Origin: Acanthochromis polyacanthus
Taxonomy: Eukaryota; Chordata; Actinopteri; Pomacentridae
Direction: 5' to 3'
Length of the DNA: 64,000 nucleotides
Assembly (NCBI RefSeq): GCF_021347895.1
Contig: NC_067119.1
Span: 10,800,534-10,864,533 of the forward strand
The notes beneath the pieces were generated by a model, which was given only the letters and a program-made list of their open reading frames with translations, was not told where the DNA came from and made no database searches. Every line of letters begins with the position of its first letter. Within the stretch, counting starts at the first letter, position 1. Shown here piece by piece: positions 26,566 through 37,100 of this stretch. The position numbers and the translations under genes were made by a program.

Positions 26566-28366
26566 GCTAGCTAACTCTTGTTCAGAAACTGTTAATTGAG
26601 CAATATCCCTGCAAAAATAAGCAATACAATACATTACTAAAAAACAATGAAGTAGCAAGTCCATTACAGAACAGTCATGGACTGAATATGCTTGAGGAAA
26701 GTTGTGCGCTCAGCAGTTATACTGTTGAACAGTAGATTGGGTTTGCTGTTCAGGAAGACATTGCTAGTAATCAGATTAACCGAGGTAAGAAGCCCCCCCC
26801 CATCATATTTCCCTTCCTGAACATTAGACATAGTATCTTTTCATGTCAGGTCTTCTCTGAGATAACTGTGACTTTACTAATCTTGAAACAGTCCTGAAAT
26901 TATTTTACTGATAGGCAGAAATCAATACAAGTGGTTTTGAGTTAACATAATGCAATATTCTGACAGCACCAAATCAGTCATGCAGAGGATTATCCAATAG
27001 TTTGAACAAAAAACAAACTTTTCCTGGTATATGTGAAAATGTAAGAGTTGGACTTTCAAGCGAAGATGCCCTCCATAGACAGAAATGAATTTTAAAACTT
27101 GATAAAGTTAAATTTCTGATTTTATACACAATCATTTAATGCAGTACAAAAAAGCTATGCAGCAGTTAAAATGTATAAATATACTGTCTAAAAGGCTAAC
27201 TAACTGATTTTATCTTAAGCAAATGATGTTAGCCAATATTGGCTTGCTGTATAGTAGGTAGCTCATGTCTGCTAAACATCCTTTGATTAAAAAAACAACA
27301 ACATTATCTTAAAGTAATTCATTTCAATGTTGCAGATAAAATGTAATGTTATAACTTTTGTCCTCGTCATCTCAATTGTAAATTAAACAGCAATAGCCAT
27401 ACTGTTATATAAAAACAAAAAAGGTTTTTCCATGCCATAGAAACACCAAAATCTGAGAATATAGTTGATCTCATGTATAAGTGACAAGTTTATATTGCTC
27501 AAAATGACTCATGAGGTGAGATTCCTCTTTATAAGATTTCACATTTAGGTTTATGACAACAAAAATTGTAGTCTGTTAAGATGAAATTACTCTCTAGTTT
27601 TGTTCACTTAAGCTTCTTGCGTACATATTATATTGAAATTCAATAAAATACATATTTTAAAAGCAAATGGATATGGCTCTGAAAAGCTTGTGTCTTTTCC
27701 TGGTTAACCTTAGTAATCTAGGACACTTTAATATCTGCAAGTGAGGCTTTCACATCAGCTACTGATATATAAATGGATTCACTGTTGTATGAATGAAGCT
27801 TTTTGGACCTTGCTTCATGCCAAAATGTCCTTTAAAAGGTAAGTTAATATCTACTGACAGATGAGCAGAAAATGTTTTCTCTCTTCATAATGCCGAGAGA
27901 TATTAACTTGCTTTGAAAGGGACAAACAGCTATCATGACTGACTGATCACAAATCAACACATGCACTAATGAAGTCAGATGGAGTTACACTCACACAACG
28001 ACGTCATGAGTAATGCACGCAGCACAACAACCGCAAGGACACATCCACACATTGAAGCACACATTTCCCTCTGTGTCTGCCTGCTGTTCAAACACACACA
28101 CTCGCACATAACATGCCAATGAGGACAGTGTGACCTGTGCGAGTTAAAAGCTACACACCACTTTCCTGTAATAACTGGTGCTACATCTAATCCTGTTTCC
28201 ATTAGGCGTGTGCTCCGGAAGGGTGTGTGTGTGCTTGCTTGTGAGTGTTATATGTGTGTGCAGTTTTTGATTGAATCACGTGTGTCAAAGTGTGTGTGAA
28301 GACTGAGATAGTGTCCATGTGAGTGTGCACGCTTCAGGGTAACTTGGCAGTAGGAAATCTGAGCGA

Positions 28367-28368
<2 letters not shown>
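26566..28368. other. Non-coding, AT-rich, nothing recognised
   Basis: Long AT-rich stretch with no open frame over 75 codons and no repeat family recognised. Includes a C8 run near 26794. Confidence 0.55.

Positions 28369-28411
<43 letters not shown>
28369..28411. repeat. (GT)n microsatellite
   Basis: About 21 uninterrupted GT units; a shorter CA run lies at 28536-28552 and scattered TGTG words at 28220-28310. Confidence 0.95.
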
Positions 28412-28414
<3 letters not shown>

Positions 28415-29669
28415 TGCACATGTGAATGTGTCCAGTCCTTAATTCTCTTGCTGTGCCATGGAGTGCTGAATCAGCTCAGCCCTGATAGACCTGCTCAGCC
28501 CTGGCCAGTACTTCAATTGGGTAATCACAGTACAAACACACACACACACACAGGCCTGCATGCTGAGTCATACATAAGGACACACACGAACAACCTTTTA
28601 TGTAGAAAATCAAGCAGAAGCTGCAGCTCAGTCTCAGAGAACATGTAATCATGCATATTTGATGGAAGGTTTTAGCACGCATACTGCATACAAGCATCGG
28701 CGTGCACACACACGCATGGAAACCCTTTAATTACCCTGCAGAGCTCTTTAATGTATAGCTCTGGTCCAGTGTCAAGTTTCAAATCCAGTCCCTATATGTA
28801 CTCGGCTAATATGAGTCAAGATTAGAATTTTGCATCTCAAATTTGCAATTTAGATTCCCTGCGGCATTCATAAAGTAATTCTTTATGGTGTGGCTAAAGC
28901 AATGACAGGTCTAGGGTACTTACAAAGAAAATGCTCGTATTGTTGAAGGGAGGAAGTGCTTTTGTAGACCTGCGGGTATTTAAAATGCTCATCATACCCC
29001 TGCTTTGCAAACCAAAGGGCTCTAACTGTGTGAGCATCGGAAATGACGGGAATGACTTCAAAGTTTAGCTCCTGCAGTGTGAAAAAGTATTGCTCTTTGG
29101 AGACAATACTTCATTAGTAGCACCGATGGGTTCAATTTGATAAGTTTTTTATGAAATAGCTGGTCATGAAGCTGACATTCAGTGTGAGGGAGATCATTTT
29201 GGGGAGGCCTTAGATAAGATCAGAGATATGATCTTTTTATTTCATCTCAAAAAGGTCAGTCATTAATTGTTCGCTTTGTCATGGTAGTGTTAAAGATTTG
29301 AAACACAGTTATGGTATTTTTTAAAGCACTACATGCAGTAATACTCTAAGATAGTTAAAACTTTTAAAATGTTTTTTTTTTATATATATTTGCTTTCCCT
29401 CACCATTAAATGACAGAAGTCGTACTGCATAATCCATATATTCTCCAACAAATGTAGAGGGCCCCAAATACATGTTTTTGTGTTGTAGAATTACATCTTT
29501 ATAAAATTATATTTGTCCAGCATCCTTTAAACAAACGATTTGCTTTCAATAGAAAGTTAATATGCAGAAAACCAATGAGCCTTTACAAAGGTTGTGCGGC
29601 AAATTGATATAGACATATTCAAATTTCAGCCAAGTCAAATCAGGTTCACATCACAAATTTGCTTAAAAT
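28412..29669. other. Non-coding, nothing recognised
   Basis: Mixed AT-rich DNA, T run and TATATA near 29370-29390. No gene or named repeat. Confidence 0.5.
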
Positions 29670-29681
29670 ACTGCAACTCCT

Positions 29682-30014
29682 GGGCTGCGTGGTGGTTAGC
29701 ACTTTCGCCTTGCAGCGAGAAGATCCTCGCTTCGTGTCCAGACCTTCATGGGATCTGTCTGCATGGAGTTTGCATGCTCTCCCTGTGCATGCGTGGGTTT
29801 TCTCCGGCTTCCTCCCACAGTCCAAAAATATGCTGAGGTTAATTGATTACTCTAAATTGCCCGTAGGTGTGAATGTGAGTGTGATTGGTTGTCGATATAT
29901 GTAGCCCTGCGACAGACTGGTGACCTGTCCAGGGTGTTCCTTGACTTTGCCCTAAGTCAGCTGGGATAGGCTCCAGCACCCCCGTGACCCTAATGAGGAT
30001 TAAGCGGTAATTGG
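29682..30014 (+). mobile_element. SINE-like teleost repeat with 12-bp target duplication
   Basis: A full-length-looking copy of one of the most abundant fish repeats. It starts GGGCTGCGTGGTGGTTAGCA, runs through TGGAGTTTGCATGCTCTCCC, TTCTCCGGCTTCCTCCCACA and ATAGGCTCCAGCACCCCCGT, and ends in GATTAAGCGGTAATTGG. It is flanked by a perfect direct repeat ACTGCAACTCCT at 29670-29681 and 30015-30026. This is the expected footprint of target-primed retrotransposition and argues against a cut-and-paste DNA element. The insertion lies at the 5' edge of the L2 fragment that follows. The 80- and 81-codon frames inside it are shadows. Its 3' end resembles that of Rex3-like LINEs (see 39180-39475), suggesting that such a LINE may have mobilised it. 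Confidence 0.85.
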
Positions 30015-30620
30015 ACTGCAACTCCTTACTGGCAGGCCTCCCTGCATGTACGATCAAACCTCTGAAGATGATCCAGAATGCAGATGCAAATGTCACGCTG
30101 TTGTTCAGATTGCTTCACTGGTTTCCAGTTGCTGCCTGCATAAAATTCACAACTCAGACACTTACATTCAATACTACAATGAAAACAGTTCTCTCCTACC
30201 TGAACTCTCTCATTCAGGTCTACACTCCCTCTCGCTCACTACGCACGGGAAGCAAAAGGCACCTGATCCAACCACCACAACAGGGCTGGTCGATAGCTAG
30301 ACTCTTCTCCTCTATGGTTCCGTGGTTGTGGAACAAGTTACCAAACTCTGTTCGATCTGCAGAATCCCTCTCAGACTTTAAGAAAAGACCAAAAATCCAG
30401 CTCTTCACTGAACTCCCTTTGCACTTCACAGACTGCAAAAAAAGAAAAAAAATTCCATTATGTCTGCGCTGCCGGCAGACACCATGGTACCATTATCACA
30501 CTTTCACTTGTTTAATGACACTTATCCAGATTGTTTTCTCTTGACTAGATCCTTTCTTGTTTTGAATCTACTCTTAGATGTACTTCGCTTTGGATAAAAG
30601 CAAAGGATTGTAAACAGTCA
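30015..30620 (+). pseudogene. L2-like LINE: reverse transcriptase C-terminus and 3' UTR
   Basis: A 177-codon open frame (30011-30544) encodes the post-RT C-terminal part of an L2-clade ORF2. Visible are a degenerate I-Q-N-A-x-A motif (about 30070), LLHWFPVAACIKF (about 30113), YTPSRSLRTGSKR (about 30220) and PWLWNKLPNSVRSAES (about 30322), then SDFKKRPKIQLF. These follow the usual order LHWLPV, YxPSRxLRS, WNxLPxxxR and FKxxLKTxLF. Beyond the stop the 3' UTR ends in TACTTCGCTTTGGATAAAAG, the standard L2 3' end in fish. The RT catalytic domain (with the Y-x-D-D motif) and endonuclease are absent, so it is 5'-truncated and inactive although its last part is still open. Second copy, antisense: 7376-7770. 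Confidence 0.88.
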
Positions 30621-31565
30621 GTGAAAGATACGACACTTCTACCCTTGGACCTTCAATTCAGATAAGAAAAAAGTTCTAGAAAAAAACTGAAGAAACCCCA
30701 GGAAGAGCAGCGAGACGAACACATATGCAACAGATGTGTGTATTGCACATCAGGATGAAATTTCTGTTGGAAAGAATCTCATATCATTCATTCTTCCAAC
30801 CCCACAGTGCTGCACAGTCTTACACACCGCTCTTCTTTCACATCACAGGAGTAATGTTGGTGAGGTCCAGTCATCCAATTATCCAATCAGAGGACACACT
30901 GTTGGGTATATCACCCACTATGCACCTCTTCACCTCACTCACTCACCTTCACAGTCAATTTACCACACATGACTTTCATATTCTTTCGCCTTCTCACACT
31001 CCTCCCAAGTCACATCAGTATAACCTCTTCATTCTTCCCTCTGTAGTATCAAGTACAATGCCAGTGTCTGTAGTGCACCAGAACTTCAATTTCACTTCAC
31101 CCTCCCACTTAAGCTCCTCTTGTTCCAGACTTAGACAGAAGGAATCCAGTGGTTAAAGTGTTTATCGAGACTCATGCTGCCTCTCTGTCCCAATCGGTTC
31201 CTTTTTCACATCACAACTTCAAACCACAACGCAAGAAATACACAAATAGCCTAAAAAGGCATTTAGTGCTATAAGTAGTGAAACAAATTTGCTACAATTG
31301 CACAGATAATTGTAAAAATGGCTGATTATTTAACAGTGGGACATTAAATCGCATTTAATTGTAACAAAACTCACCGGGGACCACAGAGGCCTTGGGGCAT
31401 CATTTAAAATTTCAAACTTCAGGGAAAACATGCACGGAGAAGCGCAATGCAGATGATAATATTTTACTGATGAACACGATCTAAATGAGAGAAGAAAAAG
31501 AGCAGATTGAAGGAGAAATCTGCAGAAAAGTCACCCATCTGTTCACCTTCTTTCTGCAAGTCTTA
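30621..31565. other. Non-coding; 143-codon frame of unknown meaning
   Basis: The plus frame 30725-31156 is open for 143 codons and overlaps a 78-codon frame. It is rich in Ser, His, Pro and Thr and I recognise no domain. No transposon family is recognised. Probably a chance frame in C/T-rich DNA, or very old repeat sequence. Confidence 0.4.
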
Positions 31566-31668
31566 CACTGATCTGCCACAACATTAAATCCACCAACAAG
31601 AGAAGGGAACAGCATTGATTTTCTGGTTACAATGACACCTGTCAAGGGGTGGGATATATTATAGGTAG

Positions 31669-32411
31669 TGTTACAACACTAGGTAACCATGTGCTGTCTT
31701 TCTTGTTGTGGGCCCTTTCTTTCCTATTCTCCAGACTCTGTCATTTTGGCTGGTTGGCCTATAGCTCCAGTCCTCGATAATCTTTCCACCGATCATCTCA
31801 GCTGATTGGACCACAGTGCTGTTTACCCCTCCAATGAAACTGCAGCAATCCCCACATGAGGGGATAAATCATTATAAACTGTCAGTCAAGGTGGCTCTGA
31901 GTTAATGTCAGCAGCTCATCTCTTAGCAACTCATTGTCTTTTATGTAAATGTGTAACTCCTGCTTCCAGTTTAGTGACTATTCATTAGTAGTTACTCATT
32001 GTCTTGTGTTTCCTGTGCTTTTTGTCACCACTAAAATGGTTATTCATTCTGAGACACTCGTTTGTCTGCCTGGAAACCGGGTCAAGCTTCAGCTAATTCT
32101 TTACACCTGCATGCATTTGTTAATTACAGTTTGGTAGCTGCACTTTATCACTAGGGCCAAGGTTGTGGCTACTAAGCCTTCAAGTTTGGGGCAGGAGTTT
32201 AGCTGTTCGTTTTTTTCATCTTAGCAAGGTTGCAACTCTATTCGAGCGCTTTTGGTTCATTGATTCAACGACATACACCAGCCCTGTTTCCTTTGCAGTG
32301 TCACCACTTTCTTTTTGTTAACTATGTCAATGAGCAATAAATTGTGTTATCAAACCAAAAGCATCTGGTTTTATGTTCTTCCTCTAACTCTAGCAGAGCT
32401 GGGATTCAGCA
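31669..32411 (+). mobile_element. Probable solo LTR (Ty3/Gypsy-like) inside the Tc1 element
   Basis: 743 bases starting TGTTACAACACTAGG and ending GGATTCAGCA. It is flanked by GGTAG (31664-31668) and GGCTG (32412-32416), which differ at two positions. The Tc1-like family normally reads GGCAG at that point, so each flank differs from the expected 5-bp duplication by one base. Internal signals are in promoter-to-polyA order for a plus-strand LTR: a TATA-like ATTATAAACTG near 31872 and an AATAAA at about 32336. TGTTAC starts are usual for fish Gypsy LTRs. No gag/pol or second LTR is present, so it is a solo LTR left by recombination. The family name is inference. Confidence 0.6.
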
Positions 32412-33165
32412 GGCTGAAAGTGAACAGAGACAGGAGCCACACTGATGTCCAGACAACTGGTCACCTCTAAACAGCACATCTTGTGTGGTCCTCCCGCTAT
32501 GCTGTGGTTAGAAGCTACAAAACGTGATCGAAAAAAGGACAACCGGAGAACTGATAACAGGGCCATGAGTGTTTAAGGGTCACTGATGCATGTGAAGACT
32601 TAAAGTCAGTAAAAACCTGAAAGCTGGCAATAATGTAAAGGTGTCAGAATGCACAGTGTATTGCAGTTTGCTATGAATGGGGCTACATAGCTGCAGACAG
32701 TTAAAGGTACCAATGCTGACCCCCGTTTACTGCTAAAACCACCAACAATGGGTATGTGGGTGTCAGAACTGGACTATGGAGAATGAATCATGTTTTGCTT
32801 TTCCTCATGTGGACGTCTCTTTCTGTGCATTGTTTTTCTAAAAAAGAGATGACAGTAGGGTGCATGAGGGAAGAAGGCAAGCTGGTGGAGGTATTTGGTG
32901 TTCCAGTGGATGTTACCCTGACCTGTGTCATGTACCTACATATTACTGTCGACCATGTACACCCCGTCATGGTGACTTTGTTCCCTGATGGCAATGACAA
33001 GTCTGCACTGCAAAAAGTGTTCTTGAATGGTTTGAGAGACATGCAAAAGAGTGCAAGGTGTTGACTTAATCTTCAAATTCCCCAGATGTAGTCAATCAAG
33101 GGGAGACCAAACCTCACAACTTACAGGCCTTTAAGTACTGTTAACAATGTTGTGCTTGATACCAA

Positions 33166-33214
33166 ATTTCTCCTTTGTGAGATTAATAAAGTCTATCTTA
33201 TCTTATCTTATAGG
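33166..33214 (+). mobile_element. Very short LINE 3' tail with (ATCTT)n
   Basis: TTTCTCCTTTGTGAGATTAA then TAAAGTC and three TATCT-type pentamers. It is the same 3' end as the larger fragment at 14870-15188. Only about 48 bases were copied, i.e. an extreme 5' truncation, inserted into the 3' part of the Tc1 transposase frame. Confidence 0.75.
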
Positions 33215-33227
33215 ACATCTTTAATTC

Positions 33228-33435
33228 AGTTTAATTTCAATTTTATTCATATAGAGCCACTTACAATTGAAATTTTCTCAAGACGCTTTACAGAATCAAT
33301 ATGCCTGTACCCCCAGAACAAGTCCTAAGGTGACTGTGGCAACAAAAATCACCTTTTAACGGGAAGAAACCTTGAGCAGAACCCGGCTCTTTTATATAGG
33401 CGGACCATCTGCTGCTGGCCGGCTGGGTTGAGAGA
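33228..33435 (-). repeat. L2-tail/SINE-type repeat, antisense
   Basis: Reads TTTCAATTTTATTCATATAG, then AGACGCTTTACAGAATCAAT, ACGGGAAGAAACCTTGAGCA and CCATCTGCTGCTGGCCGGCT. This phrase order is that of a very common fish repeat usually written with ATTTTATTTATATAGCGCC at the start, which is the reverse complement of a LINE-type 3' end. Hence I place it on the minus strand. It directly follows the LINE tail and separates two parts of the Tc1 element, whose sequence resumes at 33436. Confidence 0.75.
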
Positions 33436-33523
33436 GACTTCAGAGGCCTTTTGGAGTACATGCCTCAATAAGTAATTTTTGTGGCGCAAAAGGTACCAAT
33501 GCAATATGAAGCAGAGATTTTAA

Positions 33524-34055
33524 CCCTTTAAGCTTCAGTCAATTCCAGCCGTTTTCAGTACAAAAAATCGCTAATATTCTATTTTTAAATAAAAAAAATT
33601 ACGAAAAATACGGGGAATATTGGACGCGCATCGGGAGGTGCATTTCCTTGAAAACGACCGATTCGGGGATTTTATACCGACTTCAGGACATGTTTTGGAC
33701 AAAATAGTTTACTGGCTTGTGTCATCTGATGTAAAAGGTTGGACTATGGCCGTTTTTTGTGGAATCTTTTTTTTGTGTGTAATAATAAACCCGGAAATGT
33801 GAGTCGCGCTGTGTGCTTTGAAGCCGTGTATAGAGAACGGATGGATGAATATTTGTTTTTGTCGGACAAATGTGTTTTTCTCACCCGCTGTGGTAATCGC
33901 ATCTGAAAGTGGTTTATACTGGCGGATTCATGAGAATCTAAGCTTTCCATCGGTGTATAGTGTTTGTATAATCGCGTTTGCACCCGTCGGACATTCTTGA
34001 AATTCCTATGCAAATTAGTAGGTGTACCGCCGGCGGTACACTGAAGCTTAAAGGG
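33524..34055. mobile_element. piggyBac-like MITE, 532 bp, perfect 16-bp TIRs
   Basis: The termini CCCTTTAAGCTTCAGT (33524-33539) and ACTGAAGCTTAAAGGG (34040-34055) are perfect inverted repeats. It is flanked by TTAA at 33520-33523 and, after one extra T, TTAA at 34057-34060. CCC...GGG ends with a TTAA target duplication are the signature of the piggyBac superfamily. Removing the element restores the Tc1-like family's normal reading (TTTTAATG...GGCTGATCGG), which confirms the borders. No transposase is encoded; the 60-codon frames inside are not domain-like. A perfect 20-bp palindrome (34022-34041) adjoins and overlaps by two bases the right repeat. Confidence 0.9.
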
Positions 34056-34092
34056 TTTAATGCTGAGGCTGATCGGTGCATTTTCCTTTCAA

Positions 34093-34166
34093 TATACACT
34101 ACTATTCAAAAATTTCTCATTCATTTGAATGAGAAAGTGTGTCCAAACTTTTGACTGGTGCTGTAC
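34093..34166. mobile_element. Internally deleted Tc1-like fold-back remnant
   Basis: Starts TATACACTACTATTCAAAAA and ends GTCCAAACTTTTGACTGGTG plus CTGTAC. These are the two termini of a Tc1-like family whose ends read CACTACCGTTCAAAAGTTTGG, with almost nothing between them. The join forms a perfect hairpin: arms 34113-34123 and 34126-34136 with a two-base spacer. It lies 11 bases beyond the Tc1 copy that ends at 34082. Confidence 0.75.
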
Positions 34167-37100
34167 ATCATTATACTGTGAAAGTTTTTAGTTTATGAAA
34201 AGCTTGTAATTGCTGCTTGTTCTGCAACGGTGTTTTGTTCATTAAGCCATATATGATGCTGGAAATGAACCACTGTGGTTCCGATAGAAGCTATACTTTC
34301 AAATTAGCTCAGTAGCCACCTTTGCACAGTAAATATCACTGTTACTGATGATTAACAACAAGTACTACCACTTGGTTCAAGACTGTATCTGATGCTGAGA
34401 GGAAGTCTGGTTTGATTAGACATGATATGAGGGCAATGATGGATAGATACATTAATGAATGGATTGATGGAAAGCGGGAGGGACATGTGGAAATAGGTTA
34501 TAAAGACCTATCTGAGAGGATAGCAGGTGGGATAATTATTCATTACAGAAGGACTAAACGTGGGCAGAAGAAACAATTGATTCATAGATGAGTAAACACT
34601 AGAGCACACAGACACACAAGGGAGGATTAAAAAGGAAATAACTGGTGAACAGCTGGAAAAAAAAATGACCGATGCAGAGACAGTAAGAAAACCATGTTTG
34701 CTTGTTTAATGCAAGATAGAAAAGTCCTAATGAACTTGCATGAGAGTGGACCAAACATTAGATGTGGCAACATAATTCAGAGATGAGTTTTCACAATAAC
34801 AACCCTGTTTTTCCACTTTCCTTAATTGAAGACAGGGGCTGAACAAAATTAATACAGGCTCTTTCATCTTAAGTTGTATGGGTCATGCCAGGGTCCCAAA
34901 TTAATTAATGATATGTTGTGTAGAGTATAAATGTTGCTGTAATTACAGACAAGGTGTGCCACGGTTGGTGTTACGCTCATTATTTCTCGGAGCATAATTT
35001 TTCCACAAAAAAAATAAATAAAGCAGCATAAAACATTTAATAAAGGACTGAAGGAGAAAGGCAAGACCGGGACGAACTTATATCTTGTGTTACTTCAAGT
35101 AGAGAGTTTCTTGAGTGTCCTTTTCTGTATCATTTCAGCTCAGACTGTGTCTTTCGGTCTGTAATAAGTTGTCAAGTTACACTTATAAAGTTTCAGCTAC
35201 AGTGTGTCACAGCTTTTCACTACGGTGCTGTCAGGCTGTCACAGTGCAGCAAAGAAAGCCTGGTAGTGATAAATGTACACAAAAATGTGGAATGGGAAGG
35301 CTGTAGTCACATTACACAGGACACAAAAATGAAAAGGGCTGAAAAGAATAAGACGCATACACTAGCTGGTGGTGTAAGTCAAAATGGTAATATTTCTCAT
35401 TTCAGGGTGAAACATATGAGAGAAAAATGGTCTGACTCTGCTGAAATATGGGGATTACTGACAACAAAATGGACACCAGCAACAGCCACAATCTACAATG
35501 CAAAAAAGTAGTTACAATGAAAATCTGGTGTCCGAAAAAACACTTGAGAAAACAGTCGCCCTCTCTGATGCAGATAGTCTTCCATTGACCTGTATGTGCA
35601 CATCAGCCTGGTTTGCTGCTTTCACAGCAGCGGATAAACTGTTAAATATGGTTGAGCACAAACATGGTTCAACCAGGTCTATTAAAAGGCTTTGCACATT
35701 TACGGTCCATCTATGTGTTTTGCAGGTTACCCTTTTATGATCCTTATTGCTATGTTGATATTGCATTTTTCCCAGCATCGCTCCAAACATTATCAGCCCG
35801 AACAGAGAAACACCTATGTGGCTGTGCAAAGCCTTTAATCATCTACATTACTGCAAAGAAAAACAATCGTCAACCACAGACTCTTAAGTTCGTCACTGCA
35901 ATGTGTCTGCATCCTTATTCGGCTTCCTGCAGAGAACGTGTGTGTGTGTGTGTATAGACGCCTTTAAATCAACATCAATGCTCAGGAAGCCTCTTGTGCA
36001 CACCTATTATGTGATGTGTGTGTGTGTCTTCAGCCTTAATTTGATGTTTAAATAAGTGGTTCCTGCCCCCAGGGGTTTCCCTGCAATATATCACCACCGC
36101 AACAATGGAGCTGCCGTTGTCATTGTCCCTGGAGATTAGCTGCTTGCCCGCTCATGCTTGGCCTTGTGGGAAATGCGGACCTTTGAACAATGCAGAGACG
36201 CTAAATGATGTGTGCGCACCCGTATACACACAGGACGCACACACTGTGATACAGTGCACAATCACATAGAACTCCACAACCTTCTCTGTTTAATTTTCAT
36301 TTCTTCATATGTTTACTGATTTCTTTATGAGCTCTTCGTGCATCCTGCTGTCTTTCTTTATGTCTTTCTCACCCCTTTTCTCTGGAACACTTCACACTTC
36401 ACTCTTCCCAAGGTGAGATTGGTTTATAGTCAAGTGTCCAAAACAGCACAGAGGGAATATTGAGAAGAACTTGGACAGATCCACTTAGGAAGGAGAGACA
36501 GATGGGGTGAGAGAAAGACAGAAAGGGGTGAGAAGGAAGAAAAACAGGAAAGGCTGTTTAAGATTTTCAGCCATCACAACTTGTTTAGGTGCACAGCCAT
36601 GCAGTGAGCTAAACAAGAAGTTGAACAGATGAAATGGCTGTTGAAGCTAAAAAAAAAATAGGCCTAAAAAAAATCAAGTGACAGTGATTATGACTCAGTT
36701 AAACTTAACACTACAAACAGGAGGACAGAAGTACTATTTAAGAAAAGTGGGTTGAAAAATACTGCTCAGATAAATACAGTTTCCACCAAGACACACAGAT
36801 TTGTTTGTCTTTGACAATCAGAAATGTATAAAAACCAGGAGATGGAGTCTTTGTGAACTCCACACAAACTGCTAGAGTCAAACTAATTTAAGGTTAACAG
36901 TTAGACAGGAACAAATTTCAAAATTGCCAGCTTGTTTTCTTTTAAACTACAATCATCAGCAAGTAGCATTTAGAGGCATACCGCTAGCGTTAGCCTTTTT
37001 AGCGCTGTATCTCTGGGCTTTGATGGTGCAGCCTTTTCCATGACCACGCCATTGAGATCGATGTCGATCAATTCGAGGACCTTATAACTTCAAAAGTGTT

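Larger units (their letters stand above)
31566..34082 (+). mobile_element. Tc1-like transposon, split by later insertions
   Basis: Left terminus CACTGATCTGCCACAACATT (31567) and right terminus GCTGAGGCTGATCGGTGCA (34062-34080) are inverted copies of a common teleost Tc1-like terminal repeat. Between them, in order, are 5' UTR sequence (GTCAAGGGGTGGGATATATT), N-terminal transposase sequence (32450-32760) and C-terminal sequence (32860-33160, 33436-33510). The frame 32756-33064 holds a shifted piece containing DHVHPVMVTLFPDGN. The catalytic core is broken: the segment expected to give Q-Q-D-N-A-P is missing near 33010, and the N-P-I-E-H-L-W part carrying the catalytic Glu is deleted near 33090. 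A solo LTR, a LINE-tail insertion with an adjoining L2/SINE-type repeat, and a piggyBac-like MITE interrupt it. A less interrupted copy of the same family is at 62750-63556. Confidence 0.88.

Noticed and set aside
30725..31156. 143-codon plus-strand frame
   Set aside because: No domain, His/Ser/Pro-rich in C/T-rich DNA, no splice or promoter support.
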